Below, piece after piece: positions 46,983 to 59,525 of a stretch of 64,000 nucleotides of DNA. The stretch's first letter is position 1. Each line of letters opens with the position of its first letter. The stretch is taken from assembly GCA_036346375.1 (NCBI GenBank), contig CM070502.1, positions 15,786,924 through 15,850,923 on the forward strand, read 5' to 3'. Position numbers and translations under genes: made by a program. The stretch comes from Guadua angustifolia. Its lineage: Eukaryota > Streptophyta > Magnoliopsida > Poales > Poaceae. The notes under the pieces are model-generated. The model was given only the letters and a program-made list of their open reading frames with translations. It did not search any database and had not been told where the DNA came from.

Positions 46983-47590
46983 CTGAGTAGAAAGCAACGA
47001 CCAGCGTCAAACTCGTTCGCAGTTCATATTAACCTCCTAACTGGAATAGTTTTGACCTTAGCTTCCAGGGATACCGTACAGTACTGCCGCGCTGGTTGTA
47101 CAGAAACAGGGGAGAGAGACTTGAGGCGACGTGAATTCACTTTTTACCGCAGGGAGTGAAGTGCATGAAAAGTGTCCACAAGATGGAGACCATGGCTAGC
47201 TAGTAGCTACTACGTCCATGTCATTCTAATTTTTAAATAAATATTCCATTCTAATTTTCAAATTTTATTTTTAAATACATGTCTTTCTGCAATTTTAACA
47301 TGATATTTTACCATTTTTCTATCTATACTCCTTGTATTTAAGTATATTCAATGACATTTACTACTATAGACTCATATAATCTAAAAATATAATAAATAGA
47401 TACTATATAATATTGTATAGATATTAGATATAACTTATTGGAAGCAGAAGAAACTAAAATGACGGGCGGTGGGAGTACTCGTTTTAAACTTTGTTTTACC
47501 GCAGCGTCCTTGAGGGGGCGAAGATAGATGGCGAGTAAATCGGTTCACTTCAGCCATTGGGCCCTGGGTGAATGACTGGGGCGTGGGTTC
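46983..47590. other. Spacer, no gene seen
   Basis: AT-rich, with another Stowaway-like phrase near 47215-47475 whose ends I could not pair convincingly. Confidence 0.4.
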
Positions 47591-47593
47591 ACT

Positions 47594-47815
47594 ATTATAA
47601 GGCCCGCACAACCGTAGAAACAGTTGGGGCGACGCGACGTTTACGTGCTGCCGCTTTGTCCGGCCATCCCCCGTTGACGAAGGAAGACGGTGGAGCCCAC
47701 CGCCTCGATGGCGACCGCTGCTCTGCTGCGGCACCGTCGCCCCGGGCCCCGAACCCGCCTCCCTGTGGCCTCCCTCCCGTGCCGTGCCCGTGCGTACGCC
47801 TTGTTTCGCCCGTAA
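47594..47815 (+). other. Possible promoter plus short first exon (orphan)
   Basis: A TATA element (attataagg, about 47594) is followed about 110 bp later by an ATG (47708) opening a 35-codon frame, MATAALLRHRRPGPRTRLPV and on to ALFRP. It is Arg/Ala-rich like an organelle-targeting leader, then reaches a stop. It may be the first exon of a lost or captured gene. No homologue recognised. Confidence 0.35.
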
Positions 47816-48406
47816 AGAAAGATTGGTACGTTGTAAGATGTTTACATATAAGTACATCATTATATGTTCATGTAAAAGTTATTTTCTCCCATACAAACAT
47901 CTCTTTTCTGGGTGCTTAGATGCTATACTATCTATTAATCACATATAGTTATATATATAAGCTCAAGTATCGATGCTACAAAACAAACACATTGTCTTTC
48001 CTATGTGGTAAAAAAATCAGTTTTTTTTTATTGCTAGGACGCCTCAAAGCACATGAATCGTACATGCTCTGAAACGCGCAAGAAACCGGTGGGAGGCGCC
48101 AGCGCCACGCCGCACGCGGGCGCGCGCGCAGAAGAACCGCGGTGAGCTGAGGCCCGTGCCGGCGCTGCGCGGGACAAGCCTGACCCCGTCATGTCTTCTC
48201 CATTTGTTCGTCTCCAACGCGGAGGTGAGGTGACAGAGCCCTACGCCCGCACAGCGCGCCAGCGAGGTCAGGACACGGGAGTCGACAAGACCCGTGCAGC
48301 TGCCTGTGCGACCAGTGGTGAATTACCCGGCCTCACGCACGCATCTCCGGGCGCGCGGCCCCTTGATCGTTCAAAAAGCCCCGCGCATTAGCTTGATCCG
48401 ATGGTG
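47816..48406. other. Spacer with GC-rich block, no gene recognised
   Basis: 48060-48400 is GC-rich with overlapping short frames but no recognisable motif. The segment near 48030 repeats a phrase from 22380. Confidence 0.4.
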
Positions 48407-48414
48407 CGGTAATC

Positions 48415-50283
48415 CAGGGATTCAAAATTCGTTTGAGCAAAAAATTCGGACCAGGCCGAAATCCGAAATTTCGTCCGAAATTCGGTAAATTCGGCCGGAG
48501 GACATTCAAAATTCAAATTTTAAAATTCAAATCCGGTTTGTTTTGGCACCGAAATCTCCGAAATTCGCCGAAAATACCCCGAAATTTGGCGAAATTTCCC
48601 GAAATTTCGGTCAAATTGAACTGAGTGAAAATAGGTTCAAACGACATCTAAAAATTTTGAAATTTTTTTTGTAGGTTCCTGACACATTATAGATGTTCTC
48701 ATAAAAATTTCAGGTGATTATCAGATCTGTGGAATTTTTAAAAATTCAAACATTGATACTATGTAGATGAAACGTTGATCGGCAAGTTTGAACCGGATCA
48801 AAAATAGTACAAACTACGTTAGAAAACTTTGAAATTTTCTGTGGAGATTCTGACATACTTATGATATTTATGTAAAAATTTCAGATGATGATCAAATGTG
48901 AGGAATTTTAAAAATTCAAACATTGGTACTGTCTTGGTAAAGCACTGAGCGGCAAGTTTCATCCGAATGAAAATTAGAACAAACGAGCTTGTAAAATTTT
49001 GAAAAATTTTCTGTATGGTCCTGACACATCCATAATATTGTCATAAAATTTTCATATGATGATCAAGTGTCATGAATTTTAAAAAATGCGAACAGTGCTA
49101 CTATCCTGTTAACAGACCGATGATCAATACATAGATTAAATTTAGCAATAAAAAAGGTTTAAATATTTTATAAATTTTACATAAGGGTGGAAAGGAAATG
49201 GTTAATATCTCATAAAAATTTGGAATCATGATCACGCTCCAGTGAATTTATAAAATTCGTAGAAGGCACAGTGCCTTTTATGTTCTTTCTCTGTTTGATT
49301 TTTGAAATATAATACAACAAATTAAGTTCAATGTCAGAATTAAATGAAAATATTCTTTCATAATTTTAATCTGAAAATTTTATATTATCTTCCCCAACAA
49401 TAAATTCATCAACATTAAAAATATCAGAAATTAATAAATTAATTTAAGACATTTAAAAATTCAAAAACGGAGAGAATTGAAAACTAGTACTTTGAATGTC
49501 AGAATTTTTATAAATTCCTGGAGAAATATTTTGTGTTGAAAATTTTACATAAGAATCCTTAGCTCAAATAAATTTGAAACTCAAAATTTCAAAAAGTTAT
49601 AAAAATATTTGAATTGCCTGATAAATCCTTAGCTCAAATGAATTGATTTTTGAAATATAATACAACAAATTAAGTTTAGTGCTTACTGTATTCATAGATT
49701 TTATTGAGCAAACCAAGAAAGATTAAATTTTTTGAAAATTTTACAGAATGGTACTAAGGAAGTTGTTAATCTGTAATAAAAATTTTAGATGATGATCACA
49801 CTCGAGAAAATTTATAAAAATCTAACAAGATTACTGTCCCAATTATGTCCATTCTGTTTTTGATTTTTCAAAGATAACAAATGATGTTAAATTATTTTGA
49901 AGTTTTTTTGATATGATCCTAAACTACTAAGGATGGTACCATAAAATTTTCAGATGATCATCAGGCTTGCAAATTTTTTTAAAAATCTGACAGTGTTTCT
50001 GCCCAAATTTTAAAAAATCTCAAAAAATTAGTTTTTCATCAAATTTTCATGGAACAAGACTTTCTTAAGGGTTATTGGCCCCATTCCGTTCAAATCCGGC
50101 CAAAAAATTTGAAAATCTGGACTCCAAACCCGAAAGTTCACCGAAATTTTCCGAAATTACTGTAGCAGTTACTGTAGCGAATCAAATTTTTTTAAAATTT
50201 TGAATTCGTCCGGGATATATAAATTCGGGGGGGGGGGGCGAAAACCGAAATTTCGTCGAATTTCGCCGAATTTTGAATCCCTG
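48415..50283. mobile_element. AT-rich hAT element (1869 bp)
   Basis: Terminal repeats cagggattcaaaattc and gaattttgaatccctg are perfect inverted copies, flanked by the exact 8-bp duplication cggtaatc (48407-48414 and 50284-50291). Subterminal regions are crowded with 'gaaatttcg' and 'cgaaattc' words. No open frame of note is present, so it is non-autonomous. A 12-base G run (50227-50238) lies close to the right end. Confidence 0.9.
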
Positions 50284-50291
50284 CGGTAATC

Positions 50292-50903
50292 TTGGTATCA
50301 CGGGGTAAGTTCGCGTTGCCGTTCTTAAATATTTCGGGCCTTCACGGTACTGCCAGCGCACGCGCCACTCGATCGATCGTCCCCCTGCATGACATCTTGC
50401 CCATTTATTAATGCACGTCCGGGAACAAAGTTACAAGCAGGCCAGGACAAGGTGCTCCGGATTCCGTAGATCTCACTGAATGACATCGGATGGCTAGAGC
50501 AAAGCAGAAAGGCAAGCAGAAATAAAGGGAAGCTTTGCCCTGCCCCTGGCAACTTTTTTATTATTATTTTTGGCTCCTCTTGATTGAAACGGTAAATCTA
50601 TTGGTAAACACTAACGGGAAAACGTGTAGCCTACCGCGGTAGACGAGCTCGGCAGCATAGGTTATCGTAATACTTAAGCTCTACAAGTACATACATTGGT
50701 ACCTAAGCTTGATAGGTACTTATCGAGGTAAGGAGGTGCAATAGGTGTTATGTGCTGTCACTAGTACTTTCACAATTAAGAAAGAGACTAAATTTATATT
50801 TTTGTTCGAAAAAGAATCAAAAGTAAAAAAAAGGTGTAAAAGAGGACCAAATACAACGAGCTTCAAATAAAAGCTACTCTTAGCATTCGTCAAATGAACT
50901 GTA
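50292..50903. other. Spacer, no gene seen
   Basis: No recognisable coding sequence or repeat boundary. Confidence 0.4.
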
Positions 50904-51834
50904 TGTGTATGCAATGTTAAAAATTTTGACAAAATTTTGGTCGAGATTTTCGATTTCGGCCCGGGACGAGATTCCAAATTTCAGCTGAATAAAAAATAAA
51001 AAAAATCAAATTGATAAAGTGATTTAGGAAATTTCGGCAATTTTTATTGAAATCTCAGAAATTTTGATCAGATTTCAATTTTTTTGGACCTTATTTGACT
51101 GAATTTGGGACAATACCTCTTAAGAATGTTATCTTCCATGAAAATGTTTGGAAAACCGAAGTTTTGAAACATTTTATAACAATAACAGAAGAATTGTTAG
51201 ATTTTTATAAAAATATACAAGCTTGATCATGCTATGAAAAATTTATGGTACAATCTTTGATAGTCTAAGATCATACAGAAAAATTGTCAAAGAATTGAAC
51301 TTCATTTATTATGTTTGAAAAATCAAAAACTTTACAAATATAAATGAGACAGTAACAATATCAGAATTTTATAAATTCGCTCAAATGTGATCATAATCCA
51401 AAATTTTTAGAAGAGTTAATCAGTTAATCATTTCCTAAACACCATTCCATAAAATTTTAAAAAATTCTAAACTTATTTTGTGTAGTGACCCCCATTTTTA
51501 CATAAATGCAAAAATAAAAATCTCATGTACATACAGTACTAGTCCCATGATTAGTAGCTAGCACGCACATTTACAACAATTAATATTACATCCATACTCT
51601 TTATTACAAATAATAAAGGTAATATACACAATAAGGTCTTACAATTCAGAGTAATGCAGCGGAAATGATCAAGAGTCTTGTAGTGTGTCCATCCAACCCT
51701 CAGACAACTGACAAGGCATAATCCCTAGAAAAACTTGTTAGCATCTCCGATTCCTGCGTCAATTAAGTTTCGTCGAGCTATTCTGATTCTTCACCTAAAA
51801 ACAACGAATAAGTAAGGGTGAGTACTTGCATTTC

Positions 51835-52235
51835 AAAGGAAAGGCTTTTACTCAAGAGAAATTTATAAAAGCAAGTTGGTGATACAAAAGTAATAAACAA
51901 GTAAAGTATAAGTAACAACTCACGGTCCTCCACGGCGTGAGCATCGAGTAAATCCATTGCCAACACATGGCTCAAATCGAGACAAATACTTTCCAACAAA
52001 TGTATCCAATCCATTTTGAAAAAAACCTACAATATATGACCAAAGCCATTTCAAAGGAAAGGCTTTTACGGTTAATTTGCATAAAGCCAATTTAATTTGT
52101 AAAACAAGTAGTAATTGCAAAACGAAATTTATAAAAGCAAGTTTGAAAATATTTGATACAAAAGTAATAAACAAGTAAAGTATAAGTAACAACTCAGTTT
52201 CATCGATCCTCCACGACGTGAGCATCGAGTATCAA
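51835..52235. repeat. Imperfect direct duplication inside the large LTR
   Basis: 'aaaggaaaggcttttac', 'gatacaaaagtaataaac' and 'gtgagcatcgagta' occur in the same order at 51835-51950 and 52052-52232. The second copy has about 70 extra bases. Confidence 0.8.
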
Positions 52236-55202
52236 GGTTCCATTAACAACATTTAATGAAAATAGGTAGTAGTGATCGCTTGCCGGGTTCTACACATCGC
52301 GAACGAAGAACATAACAAATAACAAGTTTTCAATAAGGATAAAAAGAAATCAGATGGAAATCCAAATAGAAACAAATCATAGAAAGTAGGCATGTTTAAC
52401 AGGCGTGTTTTAGGGCTTGGTTGATTATATGCATATTCATTCATATTGTTAACAGTTTCCAGGTTGAGCGATGATACGGTTCCTTTTATGGATTATATAT
52501 TCTTGTTCTATGAATTCAAGATGCTAAAATTAGATATATATTATATTTATAGTATCGAATTCAAGATGCAAAAATTGTTTGGATTAATAGGATTAAACAT
52601 TAGTCACTTTGTTGTATGATATATATGTAAATAGTACTTATTCCTTAATTAACTTTATATAAGAGTTAAATTTGAATCGTTAGACATGTTAAGTTCTTGG
52701 ATATATATATTCATAATTTTTAAGGTTCGATAATACAAATATTTCAATCAACGCTTTTTATTACTTAAGGTTGTGTTCGATGTTACGGATTTTAAGGTTT
52801 ATATCAATGCAGGTTAGGCTTTTAATAAGATTGATTCAAAGCATGTTAAAACAAAATTACTTTTACATAATAGGCTAATCTTGAGTTATAAGAGCATATA
52901 TGAATTAGTTTTATTTATATTATCTCCTATTGATTGTAGATATACATACATTAATCTTTTATATAAAGAATGCACTACTATTTTAAGATCCAGATTTTAT
53001 TAAGCGAGATATAATTATTGCATCAAGTTTATTTAACCTAAGACCTATAGAATATTTATGGATTACATTGGCTCTTAATTATGGACTTTATTTATTTATA
53101 TTAATCGTATGTATTTCTTGAAGCAAAATGAACTATAAACTTGATTCAACTTAAGCAAATATGAAATATTTTTGTATAAACAATATTGTTATATTACTAA
53201 GATCTAAGAATTAGTTTTACTATTATTTAAGTTTATTTGTATTAGTTGTAACTTATTTGATTTCCATGCATTGAAGAACAATCTATTTTCAAATATAAAT
53301 CAAACTAAATTCAAATCTAAATATTTTTACATAACTATAATACTCATGATCTTAATAACATTTTAAAATTTGATTCATGATTTAAAGAATTATAGTTTGT
53401 ATATTTGTAATAGTACCATATTAGGGTTTGTTTGATGTCTAACTTCAAATAATTTAAATAAAGTTTTAAAATTAAATATTTCTAAACAAATGTCTTTATT
53501 ATGGTCTCAGGAGCACATGTGAATTATTTTATTATTTATCATTTCAAATTTAAGAGACTAAAATCATTTGGATTAATATTGAACTATTTAATTACTACAC
53601 ACAACAATTCAATATTTCGTATAGTGAACCCTAAGTATTCTTGCATATTCAGGTTCCTAAGGATACAAGGAGTCTAACAAAATTTGTTTTACTTGATTTG
53701 GAGCTTATTTGCAAAAAAATTTATGAATGGAATATTTTGATCCTCTTCTTCGAATTCAAATTCAAAATTTAAATAGAGTTCAATTTTGAAATATTTTTGA
53801 ATATTCTGAATATAAATGATTTTATATGAATTTATAAATTTATTTTATCAGATTTTGAATTGAAATGCAAAAGATATGAGCAATTGAATATACTAGGTTT
53901 TGAAAATTAGGAAATTTGCTATAAAAGGAAAGTACGCTTTTATAGTCAGAAAACACCTTCCGTTTTTGGCTTGAGGCTGGTGTTGCTGACTACTGGGCCC
54001 GAATTGCTAGTGAATTGGTGCGGCTGACCGCGGGGCCCGCAGAGTCAGAGAATGGACAGGGTTTTGGCTGCTGATCAGTGGGCCCCGGTTGCAACGGCTG
54101 CGAGTGATCCCAGAGGCTGACATCCATGACCCACATGGCATAGAGCCAGAATAGGGATGGCTTGATCGGAGCTTCGTTGGCGGCGAGGAGGGCCGGAGAG
54201 GCTAAATGGGTTCCACGGCAGGCTTGAGCTAGTCTTTGCGCACTCGTTGGTGGTTTTCTTAGCTGCCGTCGTTGAGGAAAATCGACTTGCCACCGTAAGG
54301 CGGCGGCGGCCATGGCTGGACTTCAAGCGAGCTCGGCCAGTGACGAAGTAGCGCCGAAACCGATGAACGGACTCCATGTAGAGCACGAGCATGCCTATGC
54401 GCACATGTAGGTGGTTCTGCAGTGACCGGAGACGGCCGGGAGATGGGTCGCCGAGAGCAGCCGAGGTGGAAGGAGGAACTCGGCGCCGAGGCTTCATCGG
54501 GGAGAAGAAGCTTCAATTGAAGTTGGGGATAGGTTCTAAGGGACATGAGGTGGCTTTAGATGCTAGCAATTGGAAAATGGAGCGGTGTAGAGGGATTCGG
54601 GCTTTGTTTGGGTTTCGGCGGAGCTTTGGCCGAAAGTGGGGAAGACAAGGAGCTATGAGCGGTTAGGTAGTGGAGGAGGAGGGTGATGCTTTGAAGAGCT
54701 ACTGAAGGTTGGCTGTGCTTAAATAGGCTGATGAGGCGGTTCAAGCACAGGTTTTGAACGCAAGTGCAAGGAATGGCTACTCGGCCGAGATGACGCGTGA
54801 GGTACTACTGTCGCGGCAGGGATTTTTTCGGTGAAAAGATTGTCATGGCAAGCTTTGGCAGGGCATGGCAGGTCAGCTGAGTCTTTGTCTTTGCTATTGG
54901 TTGCCTGAAACGTGCCACGGCAGGGAAAATCGCGGGGTTTCCTCACGGCGACAGAGATTCGGTAGGAGGGGCAGTGAGGTGAAGAGGAGAGGAGAAGAGA
55001 GGGGAAGGATCTGGCGCCTGAGCTCAATTGGTGGCGGCATGATAAAGGAGTTGGCAGCGATGTGGACGTGGCCTCGGGTGACGTGAATTGCGGCGTCGAC
55101 TGAAGAAGGCAACAAGGATGAGAGGCGGTGCTGCTCGGCTGGTTTTGCGCTGGCGCGGGAGAGGAGAGGAGAGGTGAGGGAGAAGAAGCTGATGAGTGGG
55201 CC

Positions 55203-55775
55203 TAGGGATGGCAACGAGTCCGGGTACCTCCAGGTCCAGCCTCTGTGGACTGGACCCGAGATTCGAAATTTGGACCGGACGGACCAAGTCGATCCACGGT
55301 CTAAACTTCGACCGGACGGGACCCGGACCCGTTACCATTAATGGAATCCTGCTATGGCTGTTAGCGTATCTCTGATGATAGGAACTCCAGGACCGGTCTT
55401 CCGTAATCATAGGAGCCAGGATTAGTCTACAACAACAGCCAGGATTTGTTTCCATGATTAGTTTGCATGCATACCGTGGCTTTGCCTGCATGTCTTTCCA
55501 TGCATGCCGTTACTTTACTTGCATGTATATCTTTTCCATGTTCGCTGCTTCTTCCGTGTAAGCTATAAGCCTAGCCCGTTTGCCCAGCACACGGCCTAAG
55601 CTGGAAGCTTTCCTGCAACGCACAACGCCCCACAGGCCTTCTCTAGTAACGGGTCCAATTTGGGTACCCACGAGTCTAAAATGAGACTCAGACCCGGACC
55701 CAGACCCGGAATAATATACCCATGAGTCCAAATTTGGACCCGGATCCGGACCCACGGGTATTTTTGCCATCCCTA
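55203..55775. mobile_element. hAT element (573 bp) nested in the large LTR
   Basis: Terminal repeats tagggatggcaa and ttgccatcccta (with one mismatch further in) are flanked by the exact 8-bp duplication agtgggcc (55195-55202 and 55776-55783). Subterminal 'ggtccggatccgggtcc'-like palindromes are frequent. No transposase is encoded. Confidence 0.9.
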
Positions 55776-56738
55776 AGTGGGCCATGGGGCCACTTGGCAG
55801 GGAGAGGAAGAGGAAAGGCTATGCTGGCTGACTAGTGGGGGTCACTAGACAGCTGTTCAACGAAATACCCACAGACTTCTGGACAGACCGAAGAGAACCG
55901 ATCGGATTAAGCTATAGCAAATAATTTTCTTAAAATTTTATCACAGGTATGAAATATAAATTTCATTATCCAGTTAAAATTTCAGATTAAAATTATTGGT
56001 ATAAAAATTTAAATAATTCTGACAATTCATGCTATCTAATTTTCTAGCTTCTGATTTTTATTTAGACCAAACCATGGTCTATATTTTATTTAGATTTTTA
56101 TGGAGATATATAATAGCAATATTTATATTCTGTAAAATTTTAACATTTTTATATTAAGTAATTAATTTATGAAAATTCTGACATTGTTATTTTTAGAATT
56201 GTTTATTTTCTGTTTTAGAATTTTATAGGCTTCAAATATAAGTTTTAATTTCTGATATTTTTACTAGAAGTATATGTCAAGATGATGTCGGCATGGTAAA
56301 AATCTCAACTTCAGATAAGCTCTAGGGATTTCTACACAAACCGGACAAGATCAAAATTGATATCTTATTTCATGATTATAATATCTTTTTGATATATTTT
56401 ATTGGTTCAGGTCATCTCAATGTCAAGGGTAGGATCCTAGGGTACTCTGGAGTGTTCTGATATTTTATTACCATTTTTTAGATTTTTGTTCATTTTATGT
56501 TTTTACCTTTTTACTTTTACCATTTTACCATTTCACTTTATTGATTTTCTTTTTAAAAGCAAAAGCTCAAGAAAATCTAATAATTCAAGAAAAATCAGGA
56601 AATAAACATTCAAATTAAACATTACATTTCAAATTTATTCTTATAGTTTGTTTACTGAGGAAGAAATGGTTTTTAATATGGCTATTTATCCTTTTTCTTA
56701 AAATTAGAATGCAAGAAATGAAGAAAAGATATTGTTTT

Positions 56739-59525
56739 AAATCAAAAACTTGATTCCAATTAAAATTTTTATTCAATTCCATTTTAAAATTTTTATTTTT
56801 CTTATTTTTAAAATTTTAGGGATGTTATATTTTGGTTGCTTAATCAAATCTATGGAAACAACATATGTACTTAGCAGCTTTATTAGGATAGTAGCACCTT
56901 TGTAAGAATTTTTAAAATCCTTAGGCCTGATTATCATCTGAAAATTTTATGGGAACATTAGTGATGTATCAGAACCATTAAAAATTAAAAATTTTCTAAT
57001 ATGGTATGAACTATTTTTATTTTGGTTGAAATTTATAAAGATTTTGGTAATTTCAATCAAAATTTTAGAAATTTCGACGAAATCACAAAAATTCGACCAA
57101 GAAATTCTAGACTTGAATTTTGTATGGATTTCATCAAAATTATGAAATCTCAGATTTCGATCGCCTCGAGATATATTCTGAAAATAAAATTTGAAACCTT
57201 ATGTGTGTATGTACACCACTAACTATTGGTTGGAAAATGTAGTAGTGATCAAAGTTTTCAAGGGGCGTCATTCTTATCTTAGAGAGGAGAATACGCACTC
57301 ATTGAATAGCGATAAAGGCTACAGGCTACGGGGTTGCCGTTCACTTTTTCTTTACTTTAGTACAAGCCAGAGCTCTTAGCATACTTTTTTTTTAAAAAAA
57401 TGCTGCTGCTGCAATAAAGGCACATGCAGATTTTTTTTCCTTTTCTGAAAAGAAAAACGTACATGCCGTCCCATTAATTTCCTCTTATTATTATTGGACA
57501 TCCTTCCATTGTATTATTCCCTCGGTAGGCAGTACAATACTACAATTATACTCTAAATGAATCGCAGCAAATATAAAGTATGTATAAACAGGATAGTAAC
57601 ACACTTAATTAAAACATGTAATAAATGTAAACACCATTTCCATTATTCAACAAGTGTCATGTAGAACTCATACATCGGAATCATGTACAATTATCAATTA
57701 CAACAGATGAAATACAAGACTTCTAGAAATGACCTACAATCAGGGTTTACGTTACCAAAGCAAGCTGGAAAATAGCCACCCCATTGGCAATGATTTTCGT
57801 CAAAAAAATTGGTCAAAAATCGGTAGAAATCGAACGCATTGCAAAGTCAAACTTTTTAATTCGGTGATAAAAATGGCAAAAAACCAAAAATTGACTGATT
57901 TGACAATTAAAAAAATCGATTTTGTTCTATTTTCAATCGGTTTTGTTCGATTTTCTTCCTAGATTAGAACATTCAAGGACCGGTTTTGTTCAATTTTTGA
58001 CTATTTTTTTATTTTCAACCGATATCGAAAATCGGCACACTCACGAAAAATAAAAAAAATTAAAAATGCAACAAATCTGAATAAATCCCAATTAATCTAT
58101 AAAACACCTAGAGAAATTTTATCAATTATTTAATTCACTTAATGCTTTCAGAAAATCAAAAACAACAATTAATGAAAAGGAACAAAGGTCTTTGTTAGAT
58201 TTTTATAAAAAATTGCAAGCTTGATCATGCAACTTCTAAGAGAATAGAACTTGATGCTCGTTCGAGGACAATCAAGTGTTTTTAATAGCTTAAAATCAAT
58301 GCACACACTTGAATGCTCTCAACAACCTCTAAAATGAGAATTTAGTGCTCAAGGATGAAGAGATGAGTGTAAAGACTAAACAAGTATTCAATAAGGTTCC
58401 AAGAAATGCCCTTGCTGCAAGAGATGTAATATTTATAACCCCAACCACTTAAATAGACGTTACCCCTCAAATCTTGAATTTCTGCCTAAATTGGCACTCT
58501 GGGCATGTATAGGGCAGTAATGCCGATTTCTAAGGTAATGGTCAAAACAATGCATTTAATGTAGGGGTACTAGCCGTTGCTACAATACCCCTGGCACTAC
58601 CACCAACTAGAGACCAGTAGTGCCGATTTTGTAACTTAGAAAACACCCCAAAAGTCCTTCTCTGGAAAATATGTACCATCAACTATTCAGCGGTACCACC
58701 AGACCTACGGTAGTACTGTGTCCATCAACAATGGCAGTGCTAATTTCCATAAAAGCACAAAGAGGTCTCTCTAGAAAATAATTTCTGCCCTTTAAGGGGC
58801 GATACTAACAAACTTGTATTAGTACCAATCCTTAGTAGCGATAGTGCTGATTTGACTAGAAGCTTAACAACAACCTCTCTAGAATAAAATTACCGCAACC
58901 TAAAGGGCGATAATGTCGATCTAGCGGTAGTACTGGCCTCTAGTTGCCAATAGTGCTGATTAAGCCAAGAACACAGAAATACATTCTCTGGAATATTACT
59001 ACCGTAACCTAAAGGGCGGTACTACCAATCCAGCGGTAGTACTGAAAGCATCTAGGCCCCAAAAAGTCCCTTATGATTTTAGTAATTAATGACAATCATG
59101 TTTAAGAGACTAACATTTTCATTGAGTATATTGAAATAGGTTAGTCTCAAGGATTTGTGATCATGGAAGCATGAAGATGGAGCAAAAGAGGATCAAAGTA
59201 TCAATCAAGTAAAGGTAAAAATCTAAGAATATTTTTCTAGTCATTTTACCGATCTCGGAGTTTGGAGAAAAGATCGGATTGCTAGAAATAGGGCCGTACT
59301 ATTAAGAAGGTTTTGACGTTATCTTAATGTCATCTTAAGGTTTAAAGGCTCAAATCAATTGATTACACTCATGCATTGTCTCTTAGGAATCCAATTTTAT
59401 AAACTTCCATAAGCCTCAAAGAAAGCCTCTGGAATCCCGGTGCTACCGCCAAGGGCATCCCGATGCTACCGCCAAGGGCATCCGTGCTACTGGAAGTGGT
59501 AACACCGCCCCAAGGCCGCTGTGTA
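56739..59525. repeat. 2.79-kb tandem duplication, copy 1
   Basis: Nearly the same sequence follows directly as 59526-62302 in the same orientation. The unit starts 91 bp inside the large LTR and contains the right piece of the AT-rich repeat, unique-looking spacer, an AT-rich dispersed repeat, a truncated minus-strand LTR, and the first ~480 bp of a plus-strand LTR. Junctions share the microhomology 'taaaa'. Confidence 0.95.
58222..59037 (-). repeat. Truncated minus-strand LTR (copia/SIRE-like), copy 1
   Basis: The minus strand contains 'ggttggggttataaatatta' (TATA at about 58428-58437 on the plus strand) and a leader matching that of the plus-strand LTR at 62.8 kb. The 3' part is missing: it is cut at about 58222 next to AT-rich repeat. 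The U3 continues, beyond the inserted LTR, at 63511-63937. Confidence 0.75.

Larger units (their letters stand above)
51481..56829 (-). mobile_element. Large solo-LTR-like element (5.35 kb with a nested hAT)
   Basis: It interrupts the AT-rich repeat with a direct repeat ttttg at both borders (51476-51480 and 56830-56834; up to 7 bases can be aligned). Read on the minus strand it starts tataacatccc (usual grass form tgtaacatccc) and ends gggggtcactaca. A TATA-type box (ctatttaagc, minus, about 54717-54726) lies in the GC-rich middle, preceded by 'gggcccac'-type motifs. That layout fits the very long LTRs of Tekay/Del-like gypsy elements. No gag or pol is present, so it is most simply a solo LTR. 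The terminal A in place of CA is a weakness. Confidence 0.55.
50912..57203. mobile_element. AT-rich hAT-like repeat split by a large LTR
   Basis: Left piece 50912-51480 and right piece 56830-57203 have the same AT-rich style and mirrored ends, rich in 'tttcgat' and 'gaaatctca' words. The octamer tgtgtatg lies directly outside both ends (50904-50911 and 57204-57211), consistent with an 8-bp duplication. The terminal repeats are degenerate, so this is less certain than the 14451 and 48415 elements. Confidence 0.5.

Noticed and set aside
50227..50238. G-quadruplex function for the 12-base G run
   Set aside because: A single homopolymer run inside a transposon end is more likely slippage or sequencing noise, with nothing else supporting a role.
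54075..55491. Gene in the GC-rich centre of the large LTR-like element
   Set aside because: Frames conflict on the minus strand, one is broken by a hAT with its own duplication, and the composition matches the promoter zone of long grass LTRs.
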